Positions 35,411-44,652 of a DNA stretch of 64,000 bases are shown here, in pieces (positions within the stretch are counted from its first letter, which is position 1; each line of letters opens with the position of its first letter). Under the pieces are notes generated by a model. It did not search any database, had not been told where the DNA came from, and was given only the letters and a program-made list of their open reading frames with translations. Position numbers and translations under genes: made by a program. The DNA lies in the NCBI RefSeq assembly GCF_021391535.1, contig NZ_CP090066.1, forward strand, positions 1,315,501-1,379,500, read 5' to 3'. This DNA is from Aurantimonas sp. HBX-1 (GTDB lineage Bacteria > Pseudomonadota > Alphaproteobacteria > Rhizobiales > Rhizobiaceae).

Positions 35411-35428
35411 CAGGAACGAGGGCGCTGG

Positions 35429-36991
35429 ATGCACGTCGCCATCATCGGGGCAGGGATTGCGGGACTGGCGACGGCGGCGCGGCTGGCTGCCGCCGGCCAT
35501 GGCGTCACGGTCCTGGAAAAGGACGCCACGCCTGGCGGCAAGCTGCGCGAGGCCGTCGTCGCCGGCCGGGCGATGGATGTCGGGCCGACCGTGTTCACCA
35601 TGCCCGACGTGTTCGAGGACATCTTCGCGGCGGCGGGCGAGCGAATGGCCGATCATCTCGCGATCCGACGGTCGGAGACGATCGCGCGGCACGTCTTCGC
35701 CGACGGATCGCGGCTCGATCTGTTTGCCGACCAGAAACGCTCGGAACGGGCCGTCGAGGCCTTTGCGGGGCGGCGGGCCGCGGCGGAATACCGAGAGTTC
35801 TGTCTGCGCGCCAAGGGCGTCCACGACACGCTGGCGCCGATCTTCATGCGCGCCGAGCGCCCCGCCGGGCCGCTGGCGCTGGTGGCGCGGGCGGGGCCGC
35901 GCGGTTTCGGCGGCATGCTGCGGATCGGCGCCCAGACGACGCTGTGGCGATCGCTCGCGGCGCAGTTCTCCGACCCGCGCCTGCGCCAGCTGTTCGGGCG
36001 CTACGCCACCTACAGCGGCTCCTCGCCGTTCCTCGCGCCGGCGACGCTGATGCTGATCGCCCATGTCGAACAGGCCGGCGTCTGGCTGATCGACGGCGGC
36101 ATGCACCGGCTGGCCGAGGCGCTGGCGGGGCTCGCCACGCGCCATGGCGCATTGTTTCGCTACGGCGCCGCGGTCGAGTCCGTCGAGACGCGGCACGGGC
36201 GGGTCGCGGGCGTGCGGCTGGCTTGTGGCGAATGGATCGCGGCCGACGTGGTGGTCGCCAATTGCGACGTCGGCGCGCTGGCCGTCGGCCGTCTCGGGCC
36301 CGAAGCCGCCGCTGCCGCAGGGCCGCCCTTGCCGGCCGCCGAGCGATCGCTGTCAGCGCTGACGGCGGCGGTGGTCGCGCCGGCGGGTGACTTTCCGTTG
36401 CTCCGGCACAACGTCTTCTTTTCAGACAATTACGAGGCCGAGTTCACGCAGATTCTCCGGAACAGGACGCTGCCGTCCGACCCCACCGTCTATGTCTGCG
36501 CCGCCGATCGCAACGAGCGCGGCGAGCGACCGGAGACGGGTCCCGAGCGGCTGTTCCTGATCATCAACGCGCCGGCCGACGGCGACACGCGGACATTCGA
36601 TCAACGGGAGGTCGAGACATGCCTGACAGCGGCGTTCTCCAGAATGGAGGCTTCGGGTTTCCGGGTCGACCGGGCGTCGGCTTCGATGCACCTTTCGACG
36701 CCCTCCGATTTCGCGCGCCGCTTTCCGGGGACGGGCGGAGCGCTCTACGGGCGGGCCTCGCATGGGTCGATGGCTTCGTTCCGGCGGCCCGGGGCCCGAA
36801 CGAGCCTGCCCGGCCTCTATCTCTGCGGCGGCAGCGTCCATCCCGGAGCCGGCCTGCCGATGGCGGCGCTGTCGGGCAAGCTGGCGTCGGACGCCATCCA
36901 GGCGGACCTCGCTTCGACCAGCCGGTCCCGCCCGGCGGCTATGCCTGGTGGTATGTCGACGCGCTCTCCGGCGACGGCGCCTTCGGGCTGA
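35429..36991 (+). CDS. crtD: Hydroxyneurosporene/methoxy-carotenoid 3,4-desaturase CrtD
   Basis: CrtD introduces the C3,4 double bond in 1-hydroxy or 1-methoxy carotenoids. The 520-residue flavoprotein has the N-terminal VAIIGAGIAGLATAARL motif, the phytoene-desaturase-like PGGKLREAVVAGRAMDVGPTV and the C-terminal signature LYLCGGSVHPGAGLPMAALSGKLA. The end of the frame (from about residue 490) runs on inside crtC, and the two genes overlap by 373 nt if crtC begins at its only upstream ATG. Confidence 0.93.
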   Translation: MHVAIIGAGIAGLATAARLAAAGHGVTVLEKDATPGGKLREAVVAGRAMDVGPTVFTMPDVFEDIFAAAGERMADHLAIRRSETIARHVFADGSRLDLFADQKRSERAVEAFAGRRAAAEYREFCLRAKGVHDTLAPIFMRAERPAGPLALVARAGPRGFGGMLRIGAQTTLWRSLAAQFSDPRLRQLFGRYATYSGSSPFLAPATLMLIAHVEQAGVWLIDGGMHRLAEALAGLATRHGALFRYGAAVESVETRHGRVAGVRLACGEWIAADVVVANCDVGALAVGRLGPEAAAAAGPPLPAAERSLSALTAAVVAPAGDFPLLRHNVFFSDNYEAEFTQILRNRTLPSDPTVYVCAADRNERGERPETGPERLFLIINAPADGDTRTFDQREVETCLTAAFSRMEASGFRVDRASASMHLSTPSDFARRFPGTGGALYGRASHGSMASFRRPGARTSLPGLYLCGGSVHPGAGLPMAALSGKLASDAIQADLASTSRSRPAAMPGGMSTRSPATAPSG

Positions 36992-37824
36992 CGCTGATCG
37001 GCTTCGTCGGCAGCGTCTTCTCGCCCTATTATCGCTGGGCCGGGCGGCGGGCGCCCGCCGATCACGTTTCGCTGAACGTCGCGCTCTATGGTCCGGGCTG
37101 CCGGCGCTGGGCGATGACCGAACGGCGCGCCTCGGCCCTGCACCGCGATCCGCAGACGCTGGCGATCGGGCCGAGCAGCATGCGCTGGGACGGCGCCGGC
37201 CTTACCGTTGAGATCGACGAGGTGACGCCGCTGATCCCGCGGCGCGTGCGGGGGCGCGTGCGCCTCTACCCGGAAGCGGTAGTGAACCATCCGGTGGTCC
37301 TCGATCGCGACGGCCACCATTGCTGGTGGCCGATCGCGCCCTGCGCGCGGGTCGAGGTCGAACTCGACCAGCCGGCCCTCAGCTGGTCGGGCAGCGGCTA
37401 TTTCGACTTCAATACCGGCGAGGTGCCGCTCGAGGCGAGCTTCCGGAACTGGAACTGGTGCCGGGCGAGCCTGCCGGACGGCACCGCGGTGCTCTACGAT
37501 CTCGTCGACCGGGCAGGCGAGGCCTGTTCGCTGGCGATCCGCTTCGATCCGGGCTCCGGCGTCGCCGATTTCGAGCCGCCGCCGCCGGCCGACCTGCCGC
37601 GGACCCGCTGGCGGGTCGCCCGTGCGACGCGATCGGAAGCCGCCAGCACGCCGCGGATCCGCCAGACGCTGGAGGATTCGCCCTTCTACGCGCGGTCGGT
37701 GATGGAGACCCGGCTGCTCGGGCGCACCGTTACGGCGATCCACGAAAGCCTCGATCTCGATCGCTTTGCGCTTCCGGTCGTCCAGGCGATGCTGCCGTTC
37801 CGCATGCCGCGCCGCTTCCGGTGA
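36619..37824 (+). CDS. crtC: Carotenoid 1,2-hydratase CrtC (start uncertain)
   Basis: CrtC adds water across the terminal double bond of acyclic carotenoids. The family sequence RFDQPVPPGGYAWWYVDAL begins only at residue 98 of this frame, followed by FVGSVFSPYYRWAGRR, HVSLNVALYGPGCRRWAMTER and FDFNTGEVPLEASFRNWNW. Between the ATG at 36619 and that point there is no ATG, GTG or TTG in frame; a CTG at 36823 is the only near-cognate option I see. The ATG at 36619 has GGGAGG 7 nt before it but would give a 97-residue extension translated from inside crtD. The body of the gene is secure and the start is not. Confidence 0.9.
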   Translation: MPDSGVLQNGGFGFPGRPGVGFDAPFDALRFRAPLSGDGRSALRAGLAWVDGFVPAARGPNEPARPLSLRRQRPSRSRPADGGAVGQAGVGRHPGGPRFDQPVPPGGYAWWYVDALSGDGAFGLTLIGFVGSVFSPYYRWAGRRAPADHVSLNVALYGPGCRRWAMTERRASALHRDPQTLAIGPSSMRWDGAGLTVEIDEVTPLIPRRVRGRVRLYPEAVVNHPVVLDRDGHHCWWPIAPCARVEVELDQPALSWSGSGYFDFNTGEVPLEASFRNWNWCRASLPDGTAVLYDLVDRAGEACSLAIRFDPGSGVADFEPPPPADLPRTRWRVARATRSEAASTPRIRQTLEDSPFYARSVMETRLLGRTVTAIHESLDLDRFALPVVQAMLPFRMPRRFR

Positions 37825-37912
37825 CGCCGGCGGCCCCGGCCGCTATGGTCCCGGGCGGGATAAGCCCCAGATTGCCCGTTCGGGTCCAACACGCGTCACG
37901 GGAATCTGTCCG

Positions 37913-38392
37913 ATGAACCTTGCCTCACTGCTGACCCTCGGGGTGTTTCTCGTGCTGGTCTTCGCCGTCGCGATGAGCGGCGCGATCTTCAAGCCGGGCC
38001 CGTGGTACCAGCGGCTCGAGAAGCCCTCCTGGACGCCGCCGAACTGGGCCTTCCCGGTGGTGTGGTCGGCGCTCTACGTGATGATCGCGGTGGCCGGCTG
38101 GCGGGTCTACGAGACGGCCGGGCTGGTGGCGCTGCCGTTCGCGGTCTACGGCCTGCAGCTGGTGCTGAACGCCGCGTGGTCGTGGCTGTTCTTCGGCATT
38201 CGCCGTCCGGACCTCGCCTTCGTCGACGTCGTGGCGATGGCGCTCGCCATTGCCGCCAACATCGCGCTGTTCGCGCCGATCGACGCCATCGCGGCGTGGC
38301 TGCTGGTGCCGTATCTCATCTGGGCGGTGATCGCCGCCTGCCTCAACCGCTCGGTCTGGCGCCGCAACCCGCAGGAATTCGCGCGGGCCTGA
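37913..38392 (+). CDS. tspO: TspO/MBR tryptophan-rich sensory protein
   Basis: A 159-residue five-helix outer-membrane-type TspO protein, which binds porphyrins and, in Rhodobacter, damps photosynthesis gene expression under oxygen. Features include FKPGPWYQRLEKPSWTPPNWAFPVVWSALYVMI and LNAAWSWLFFGIRRPDLAFVD, with many tryptophans. The ATG follows a short GGGAA. It lies 88 bp after crtC and converges on bchO. Confidence 0.93.
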   Translation: MNLASLLTLGVFLVLVFAVAMSGAIFKPGPWYQRLEKPSWTPPNWAFPVVWSALYVMIAVAGWRVYETAGLVALPFAVYGLQLVLNAAWSWLFFGIRRPDLAFVDVVAMALAIAANIALFAPIDAIAAWLLVPYLIWAVIAACLNRSVWRRNPQEFARA

Positions 38393-38421
38393 CGGCACGG
38401 CCCACCCGGGCGCGCCGACGC

Positions 38422-39318
38422 TCAGGCGTCGGCCGCAACCGCCTCGGCCTGCCCCGTGAACGCCGTGCGCATCGCCGCCGCGACCCGGTCCGGCGCCTCC
38501 TCGTGCGCGAGATGGCCGAGGCCGGTCAGCGCCACGACGTCGCCTTCGCGGACCATGCGCGCCACCTTGAACGAGACCTCCGGCGGCACGGCGCGGTCGC
38601 GGGTCCCGGCGATCAGGGTGAGCGGCGTCGCAAGGCGCGGCAGGTCGCGCGCCAGTGTCTCCAGATCCCAGTTGGCCATCATCGTCAGCGCCCCCTCGAC
38701 GTGGCGGGGGCTCGCCAGAAGCCGCTCGTAATAGGCGATGCCCTCCGGCGTCAGGCGCGAGCCGGTGCTGTCCATCAGCCGCGCGACGGCGCCGCCGTTG
38801 CGGGCCCGCCAGGAAAAGAAGCGCGGCGCGAAGGAATTGAGGAAGAGCAGCTTGGCGAGCTGCGGAAAGAGATGCGCCGCAACGCCCGGAAACGGCAGCA
38901 GCGCGCCGTTGAGCGAAACGATGCGCTCGGGCGAGAACAGCCCGTCGAGGGCCATGCGCACGAGGATCGCCGCGCCTGCCGAATGGCCCGCCGCATGGAC
39001 AGGCCGCAGGGCGAGGCTGTCGAGCAGCGAGCCCAGCATCGCCGCCATGCCGGGCAGCGACGGCCGGCGCCAGGGCGAGCGACCGGTGAAGCCGTGCAAG
39101 GGCAGGTCGACCATGACCACTCGATGGTCGCCGGCGAGCCGGGTCGCGATGTCGCGGAACGAGTGGGTCGAGGCGCCGGTGCCGTGGACCAGCAGCAGCA
39201 CCGGACCCTCGCCGAGGATCTGGACGTGCCAGTCGAAGCCATCGGCGGCGACGAAGCGGCTGGCATCCCGGTGCGGCCAGCCGGTGCCGTCGCGCGCCCA
39301 GTCGAGCGCGCGGCTCAC
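38422..39318 (-). CDS. bchO: BchO alpha/beta-hydrolase (magnesium chelatase accessory protein)
   Basis: BchO is found with bchID in almost all PGCs; its exact reaction is not settled. The 298-residue protein is an alpha/beta hydrolase with HGTGASTHSFRD (oxyanion region), the nucleophile elbow GHSAGAAIL and the His in GLGHLAHEEAPD. The start is a GTG that overlaps the bchD stop (GTGA), giving the family N-terminus (SRALDWARDGTGWPHRDASRFV). Confidence 0.92.
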   Translation of the reverse strand: MSRALDWARDGTGWPHRDASRFVAADGFDWHVQILGEGPVLLLVHGTGASTHSFRDIATRLAGDHRVVMVDLPLHGFTGRSPWRRPSLPGMAAMLGSLLDSLALRPVHAAGHSAGAAILVRMALDGLFSPERIVSLNGALLPFPGVAAHLFPQLAKLLFLNSFAPRFFSWRARNGGAVARLMDSTGSRLTPEGIAYYERLLASPRHVEGALTMMANWDLETLARDLPRLATPLTLIAGTRDRAVPPEVSFKVARMVREGDVVALTGLGHLAHEEAPDRVAAAMRTAFTGQAEAVAADA

Positions 39319-41168
39319 GGTGGGCCGTCGCGGGCCACGGCGGAAACCGCCGCCGACAGGGCGCGGGAATCGGCGCGGGGCAAGGCCAGATAGGTGGCCC
39401 CCATGGCATCGGCGACCGCGCGCGCGGCGCTGCCGGGACGCTGTGCCGTGTCGATGAGCAGGCTGGCGATGCCGGCGGCGCGCACGGCACGCGCCGCGGC
39501 ATGGGCGTCGTCGACCGCCGCCGCGCGGCCCGCCACGCCGCCGGCGCCGATATTGGCTCTCCCGTCGGTGAGGAGGGCGATCAGCGGTGTCCGGCCTTCG
39601 CGCGCCGAGGTCCGGGCGAGGGCGAGGGCGGCGGCGATGCCGCCGGCGAGCGGCGTGCCGCCGCCGGCGGGGAACGCCGCGAGCGCCCGCTTGGCGCGGG
39701 TCAGCGACCTTGTCTCCGGCAGCAGCACCTCGGCCCTGGTGCCGCGGAAGGCCACCAGCGCCACGCGGTCGCGCCGGACGTAGCACTCCGACAGGATGAT
39801 CTCGACGGCGCCCTTGGTTTCCGCCAGCCGGGCGAGGGCGGCCGAGCCGGAGGCATCGACGGCGAAGATCGTCGCGGTCTCGCGATTAGTCCGGTAGCGC
39901 CGGACGCGGAAGTCGTCCTCGCGGACGAGCACCCCGGTAGCGCCCGGGCGCTCGCGCCGGCGCAGTGCCTGCCATGGGGCGGCGGCGACCAGCGTGGCGA
40001 CGAGATCGAGCCGCTCGCGTCGCGGGTCGCCGGGCCTTGTGCCGACGACGCGTCCATGGCGCGGGGTGCGCATCGCGGCGCCCGACCGGCCGGCGGGGCT
40101 GCGCACCCGCTCGGGCCGTGCCTGGCCGGCGAGGCGCGCCAGCAGTCCCTCGGGAAGCCGCGCCTCGGCGGCGTCGACGACCAGGTCGGCGGGCGGGGCG
40201 CCGCCTTGCGCCTTGCCATCGGTCTCGTCGCCGCTCGGCGGCGGCACGTCCGGCGGCGGCACGTCCGGCGGCGGCTCGTCCGGTGGCGCGTCCGTCTCCT
40301 GCGCGTCGTCCGGTTCGGCCGCGGCGGGCAGGCGCGTGGCACGTGGCAGCAGCACGTGGCGGATCGCCGCCGCGATCTCCTCCTTGCCGACACAAGGCAG
40401 GCCGGCCAGGGCGGCGGCGGCGCGCGCCACGCGCAGCGCCAGCACCGAGGCCCGCAACGAGGCGACGCCGAACGCCGCAGCGGCCTGGCAGAGCAGGGCG
40501 ACCGTCTCGTCGCAGGCCTCTATCCGGGGCAGGCGTTCGCGCGCCGCGGCGATCGCGGCGCGGTCGACGGTGGGAGCCGCGCCGTGGCGAGGGTCGGCGC
40601 CGTCGAGTTCGACGCAAAGCGCCAGCCGGTCGCACAGCGCGTTCGCGGGCGCTTCGTCGGGGCCGATGCCCTCGTCGAGGGCGAGGAGCCCGATCCGGGC
40701 GGAAATCTCGGCGGAGAATCCCTCGCGCTCGATGCGGACGGCGCCGGTATCGAGGCACTGGACCAGCAGGCCGCGGGCCTGCGGCGTCATCCGCTCGGCC
40801 ATGGCGGCCACCAGCACGCCGCGATGCGTGGCGGCGAGCAGGCCGGCGCGCGCGATCGGGCGGCCGGCGGCGAGCGTCGCGGCGAGATCGACGCCGCCGG
40901 CGAGCGCGTCCGGCGCACAGCCCGCCGGCATGCGGCGAAACGGCTCGTCGGCAGGCAGCAGCGCGGCGAGCCGGGCGATCAGGCTGTCGCGGGCGAAACC
41001 CGGACGCGCCCGCAGCCACAGGCCGACGGCCGGATCGACGGCAAAGAGGGTGACCGCCTCCAGCGCCTCCGCCCAGAGAGCGGCAGCGCGGTCGACGGAG
41101 GCCTCGGCGAGGGGGTCCGCGGCGCCCTCGCGACGGTCGATGACGGCGGAAAGGGTGGGCAGGCTCAC
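39315..41168 (-). CDS. bchD: Magnesium chelatase subunit BchD
   Basis: BchD is the AAA+/integrin-I-domain platform of Mg chelatase. The 617-residue protein has a degenerate AAA+ N-half, an Asp/Pro-rich linker at about residues 288-320 with a repeated PPDVPP unit, and a C-terminal von Willebrand A domain with the MIDAS motif DASGSAA and GGGTPLAGGI. It overlaps bchI and bchO by 4 nt each. Confidence 0.95.
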   Translation of the reverse strand: MSLPTLSAVIDRREGAADPLAEASVDRAAALWAEALEAVTLFAVDPAVGLWLRARPGFARDSLIARLAALLPADEPFRRMPAGCAPDALAGGVDLAATLAAGRPIARAGLLAATHRGVLVAAMAERMTPQARGLLVQCLDTGAVRIEREGFSAEISARIGLLALDEGIGPDEAPANALCDRLALCVELDGADPRHGAAPTVDRAAIAAARERLPRIEACDETVALLCQAAAAFGVASLRASVLALRVARAAAALAGLPCVGKEEIAAAIRHVLLPRATRLPAAAEPDDAQETDAPPDEPPPDVPPPDVPPPSGDETDGKAQGGAPPADLVVDAAEARLPEGLLARLAGQARPERVRSPAGRSGAAMRTPRHGRVVGTRPGDPRRERLDLVATLVAAAPWQALRRRERPGATGVLVREDDFRVRRYRTNRETATIFAVDASGSAALARLAETKGAVEIILSECYVRRDRVALVAFRGTRAEVLLPETRSLTRAKRALAAFPAGGGTPLAGGIAAALALARTSAREGRTPLIALLTDGRANIGAGGVAGRAAAVDDAHAAARAVRAAGIASLLIDTAQRPGSAARAVADAMGATYLALPRADSRALSAAVSAVARDGPP

Positions 41169-42187
41169 GCCGCGGCTTCGAGTTCGCCCACGGCGCGTTC
41201 GACGCGGGCGGCCGAACCCGCCTCGTCGAGCGGATCACGACGGAGTCGGTGCGACAAGGCAAGCGGGGCAAGGCGGGCGAGATGCGTCCATTCGACGACG
41301 GCGTCGCCCTCCAGCGCCGCCAGCGCCCGGGCGGCGCGCATCAGCGTCAGCTCGCCGCGCAGCCCGTCGGTGCCGAGGCGCAGCGACAGCTGGGCGGCCT
41401 TCTCGAGCGTCGCATCCGGGACCGCGACGGAGGCCAGCCGCTGGCGCCCCGCCAGGATGGTCTCGCGCACGACCGCATTGGCCGCGTCGTAGCCGGCGGC
41501 GAAGCCTTCGGGGTCGCGCTCGAAGGCATCGCGTCGCCTCACCACTTCGATGCGGGTCGACAGGTCGGTCGGCGTCGCGACTTCGACGGAGAGGCCGAAG
41601 CGGTCGAGCAGCTGCGGGCGGAGCTCGCCTTCCTCCGGATTGCCGCTGCCGATCAGCACGAAGCGGGCAGGGTGGCGCACGCTCAGCCCCTCGCGCTCGA
41701 CGACGTTCTCGCCGGAGGCCGCAACGTCGAGCAGGAGGTCGACGAGGTGGTCCTCGAGCAGGTTGATCTCGTCGATATAGAGGAAGCCGCGATTGGCCCG
41801 GGCGAGCAGCCCCGGCTCGAAACGCTTCTCGCCCGCGGTCAGCGCCCGCTCGAGATCGAGCGCACCGACGATGCGGTCCTCCGTAGCGCCGAGCGGCAGG
41901 TCGACGACCGGCACCGGCACGCTTTCCGTCCGCGCCCGGCGCGCGCCACGCCGGCCGCACGTCTCGCAGGCATCGGCGGGACGCGCCGGATCGCAGCGAT
42001 AGGCGCAGGTGCCGGCGAGCATCGGCGGCAGCACCGCCGCCAGGGCCCGCACCGCCGTCGACTTGCCGGTGCCGCGGTCGCCGAAGACCAGAACGCCGCC
42101 CACCGTCGGATCGACGGCCGCGATGGTCAGCGCCAGCCGCATGGCGTCCTGCCCGACAATTGCGGAAAACGGGAATACGGTCTTCAT
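41165..42187 (-). CDS. bchI: Magnesium chelatase ATPase BchI
   Basis: BchI is the AAA+ motor of Mg chelatase. The 340-residue protein has Walker A GDRGTGKST, a zinc-ribbon-like insert (CDPARPADACETCG), Walker B LYIDEINLL, and the sensor stretch IGSGNPEEGELRPQLLDRFGL. A perfect PpsR operator lies 41 bp upstream. No crtA precedes it, unlike in Rhodobacter. Confidence 0.97.
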   Translation of the reverse strand: MKTVFPFSAIVGQDAMRLALTIAAVDPTVGGVLVFGDRGTGKSTAVRALAAVLPPMLAGTCAYRCDPARPADACETCGRRGARRARTESVPVPVVDLPLGATEDRIVGALDLERALTAGEKRFEPGLLARANRGFLYIDEINLLEDHLVDLLLDVAASGENVVEREGLSVRHPARFVLIGSGNPEEGELRPQLLDRFGLSVEVATPTDLSTRIEVVRRRDAFERDPEGFAAGYDAANAVVRETILAGRQRLASVAVPDATLEKAAQLSLRLGTDGLRGELTLMRAARALAALEGDAVVEWTHLARLAPLALSHRLRRDPLDEAGSAARVERAVGELEAAA

Positions 42188-42227
42188 GGGAACGAAGCTA
42201 ACCGTAAAGCCGGGGCTTGAGAAGTAC

Positions 42228-42245
42228 TGTAAAGCTGGATTGACA
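42228..42245. promoter_or_regulatory. PpsR/CrtJ operator upstream of bchI
   Basis: TGTAAAGCTGGATTGACA is an exact TGT-N12-ACA match in the 78-bp gap between the MFS gene and bchI. It indicates that bchIDO starts from its own PpsR-controlled promoter. Confidence 0.85.
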
Positions 42246-42265
42246 GATTCTTGCTAACCAACCGC

Positions 42266-43468
42266 CTACGTCCTCGTTGGATCGGGCCGCGGGCGCGACG
42301 CAATGCGGAAGCAGACGAGGCCGACGAGGCTCGAGACTCCTCCGACGACGAGCGCCAGATCGTAGCCGCCGAGTTCCCACAGCACCGAGCCGAGGAACGG
42401 CGAAAGGGCGAAGGAGGCGAGATACGGCACGGCGATGGTGCCGCTGATCGCGCCGAAATTCGCCTCTCCCAGCACGTCCCGGATCATCACCGGCTTCATG
42501 ATGCTGATGATGCCGTGGCCGCTGCCCTGCAGGACGACGAAGAGCGCGACGAAGGCCGGCTCCAGCGCCGAAAGCAGCAGCGAGGCGGTGGCGAGGAGGA
42601 TGGCGACGAAACAGCCGGTCGCCACGGCCCGACCCGAGACGTGCCGCTCGGAGACCATCAGGGCTACCCGCCCCGCCACCTGCATCGGGCCAATCATCGA
42701 GGCCGCCAGGACGGCGGTGCCGGCACCGATGCCGCGATCGGCGAGGATCGGCAAGAGATGGTTCAGGACGATGCCGTGGTTGATCCCGAGGAGCGAGAAT
42801 CCTGCCGCGAGCGACCAGAAGACCGGGCTCCGCCAGATCGCCGGGGGCCGCGCCGCCGGGTTCGCATTGGCTGACGGGACGGCGGCCGGCTGCCGCGCGC
42901 GCCAGCCCAGCTCCAGGTGGCTCGCCCCGACCCACAGCAACGGGGCGCCGATCCCGGCCACCAGCACCGCGAAGGTCCAGGCGGCGGCATGCCATCCGGC
43001 CGCCTCCGCGACGAGATGATTCAGCGGAAAGGACAGCGTGCCGGCAAAGCCCGCAACGAGGGTGATCAGCGTGATTGCCCGCCGTGCCTCGATGCCGCGG
43101 GTCCTCGTCACCAGCGCAAAGCAGGGCTCGTAGAGGCTGCCGCCCATCGCGATGCCGATCAGCAGCCACAAGGCCGCAAAGACCTCGACCGAGCCGGCGA
43201 AGGGCAGCACGGCGAGGACGGCGGCGCCGAACAGCGCCGAGCCCGCCATCAGCAGCGGCCCGTGACCGCGGTCGATCAGCCGGCCGGTGAGCGGCGAGAC
43301 CACCGCCGATACCAGCACTGCCGCGGCGAAGGCGGCGGTGAGCAGGGTCTTCGGCCATGCCTCGGCGGCCTCCCATCGCAGCAGCAGCGCCGGAAAGAGG
43401 TAATAGAGGCCGGCCCAGACGATGGTCTCGCCGAGGGCCAGGCAGAACAAGGCGCGGCGAAGGGTCAT
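42266..43468 (-). CDS. MFS transporter
   Basis: A 400-residue protein with about 12 predicted membrane helices. It has typical MFS loop sequences (SPLTGRLIDRGHGPLL after helix 2 and GRVALMVSERHVSGR after helix 8). It looks like the sugar/organic-anion or OFA-like group, and the substrate cannot be told. The ATG at 43468 gives the natural start (TLRRALFCLALGETIVWAGLYYLFP); a longer open frame upstream is arginine-rich and unlikely. It is neighbour to both bchI and the accessory region, so it could export a product, but no direct link is visible. Confidence 0.82.
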   Translation of the reverse strand: MTLRRALFCLALGETIVWAGLYYLFPALLLRWEAAEAWPKTLLTAAFAAAVLVSAVVSPLTGRLIDRGHGPLLMAGSALFGAAVLAVLPFAGSVEVFAALWLLIGIAMGGSLYEPCFALVTRTRGIEARRAITLITLVAGFAGTLSFPLNHLVAEAAGWHAAAWTFAVLVAGIGAPLLWVGASHLELGWRARQPAAVPSANANPAARPPAIWRSPVFWSLAAGFSLLGINHGIVLNHLLPILADRGIGAGTAVLAASMIGPMQVAGRVALMVSERHVSGRAVATGCFVAILLATASLLLSALEPAFVALFVVLQGSGHGIISIMKPVMIRDVLGEANFGAISGTIAVPYLASFALSPFLGSVLWELGGYDLALVVGGVSSLVGLVCFRIASRPRPDPTRT

Positions 43469-43811
43469 GGCAGCGTTTGTCGGCGCGCCGCGGCCACGCC
43501 GGGGGCCGGGGCCGTGCCGGCCAGCGGCGGGCACGCGCAGTCGCGGAAGCGGCGCCTCGGGCCGCTACACCGGCGATCCAAGGGGCGCCTGTTATCCATG
43601 TCGCCGGCACTACCGTGCCGGTTGCCGGTGTCAATCGGAATCAAGGAGGCTGCTTTCACTCGTGATGCCGGGCAGGACGTAAGTTCGCCGTGCACGATGC
43701 CCCGCGCCGCAGGCTCGAAGGCCGCCGCGATCCGTGCTAGGCGCCGCAGAACCTGCCGCTCGCCGGCTCCACCGGCGCCTTCTCGGCCGCCTGCGCAACA
43801 AGGGGATGACA
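43469..43811. other. Divergent gap between the MFS and SDR genes
   Basis: This 343-bp gap contains no supported gene. A perfect hairpin (CCGGCAC - tacc - GTGCCGG, 43604-43621) is followed by a PpsR-like half-site TGTCAATC at 43629 without a second half. No convincing -35/-10 pair is visible. Confidence 0.4.
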
Positions 43812-44573
43812 ATGCGTCTCGCCACCTATCCAAGCCTCGACGGCGCCAGCGTGATCGTCACCGGCGGCGCCTCCGGGATCGGCGCCGACATGGTGCGGGC
43901 CTTTGCCGAACAGGGCGCCAGGGTCGGGTTTGTCGACATCGACCGCGACGCGGGAACGGCGCTGGCAAACGAGCTCGCCGGCAGCCGCGGGGCGGTCGCC
44001 TTCGAGCCCTGCGACCTTCGCGACATCGCGGCGCTGCGCCAGGCGTTCGAGGCGCTCGCGAAGGCGCACGGCGCCGCGACCGTGCTCGTCAACAACGCCG
44101 CCCGCGACGACCGCCATGGCTGGCAGGACGTGACGCCGGAATATTTCGACGAACGGATCGCCACCAATCTCCGCCACATGTTCTTCGCCATCCAGGCGGC
44201 GGCGCCGGGGATGATCGCCGCCGGCGGCGGCTCGATCGTCAACATGGGCTCCAATTCCTGGTGGGAGGCGGTCGGCGGCATGCCGGCCTACACGACGGCC
44301 AAGGCCGCCGTGCACGGGCTTACCCGGTCCTTCGCCCGCGACCTCGGTGAGCACCGGATCCGCGTCAACACGGTGGTGCCCGGCTGGATCATGACCGAGC
44401 GCCAGAAGCAGCTCTGGGTGACGCCCGAATCGATCGAGAAGCACCGCCAGCGCCAGTGCCTGCCGGACCTGATCAAGCCGGTCCACGTGGTCCGCATGGT
44501 GCTGTTCCTGGCTTCCGACGACGCCGCCATGTGCACGGCGAACAACTACATGGTCGAAGCCGGATCGATCTGA
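43812..44573 (+). CDS. SDR oxidoreductase, D-xylose 1-dehydrogenase-like
   Basis: A 253-residue classical short-chain dehydrogenase. VTGGASGIGADMVRAF is the NAD(P) motif, VNNAARDDRHGWQDVTPEYFD the NNA motif region, and YTTAK the catalytic Tyr-x-x-x-Lys. The pattern closely resembles the Caulobacter XylB D-xylose dehydrogenase (ATYPSL start, NDDRH, ITRQ-like VVPGWIMTERQ, ASDDAxxCT end), so an aldose 1-dehydrogenase is likely. The ATG at 43812 has AAGGGG at the right distance, better than the ATG at 43806. It may belong to sugar catabolism rather than to the cluster downstream. Confidence 0.85.
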   Translation: MRLATYPSLDGASVIVTGGASGIGADMVRAFAEQGARVGFVDIDRDAGTALANELAGSRGAVAFEPCDLRDIAALRQAFEALAKAHGAATVLVNNAARDDRHGWQDVTPEYFDERIATNLRHMFFAIQAAAPGMIAAGGGSIVNMGSNSWWEAVGGMPAYTTAKAAVHGLTRSFARDLGEHRIRVNTVVPGWIMTERQKQLWVTPESIEKHRQRQCLPDLIKPVHVVRMVLFLASDDAAMCTANNYMVEAGSI

Positions 44574-44600
44574 CCCGGCATCGCAGGCCAGGCTTGCAGC

Positions 44601-44617
44601 TACAGCCTGAAGTTGCA
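44601..44617 (+). promoter_or_regulatory. Palindrome copy 1 upstream of the decarboxylase operon
   Basis: TACAGCCTGAAGTTGCA lies 36 bp before the TTG start at 44653. It matches 13 of 17 positions of the best copy (TGCAACCTGAGGTTACA at 52367), with the right half AGTTGCA and the central CCTGA conserved. Confidence 0.5.
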
Positions 44618-44652
44618 TACTCTCGCCTGATTGCACGGGCAGGGAGGCGCGC

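Noticed and set aside
43629..43646. TGTCAATC element as a PpsR operator before the SDR gene
   Set aside because: The second half-site ACA is missing at the required spacing (AGG instead).
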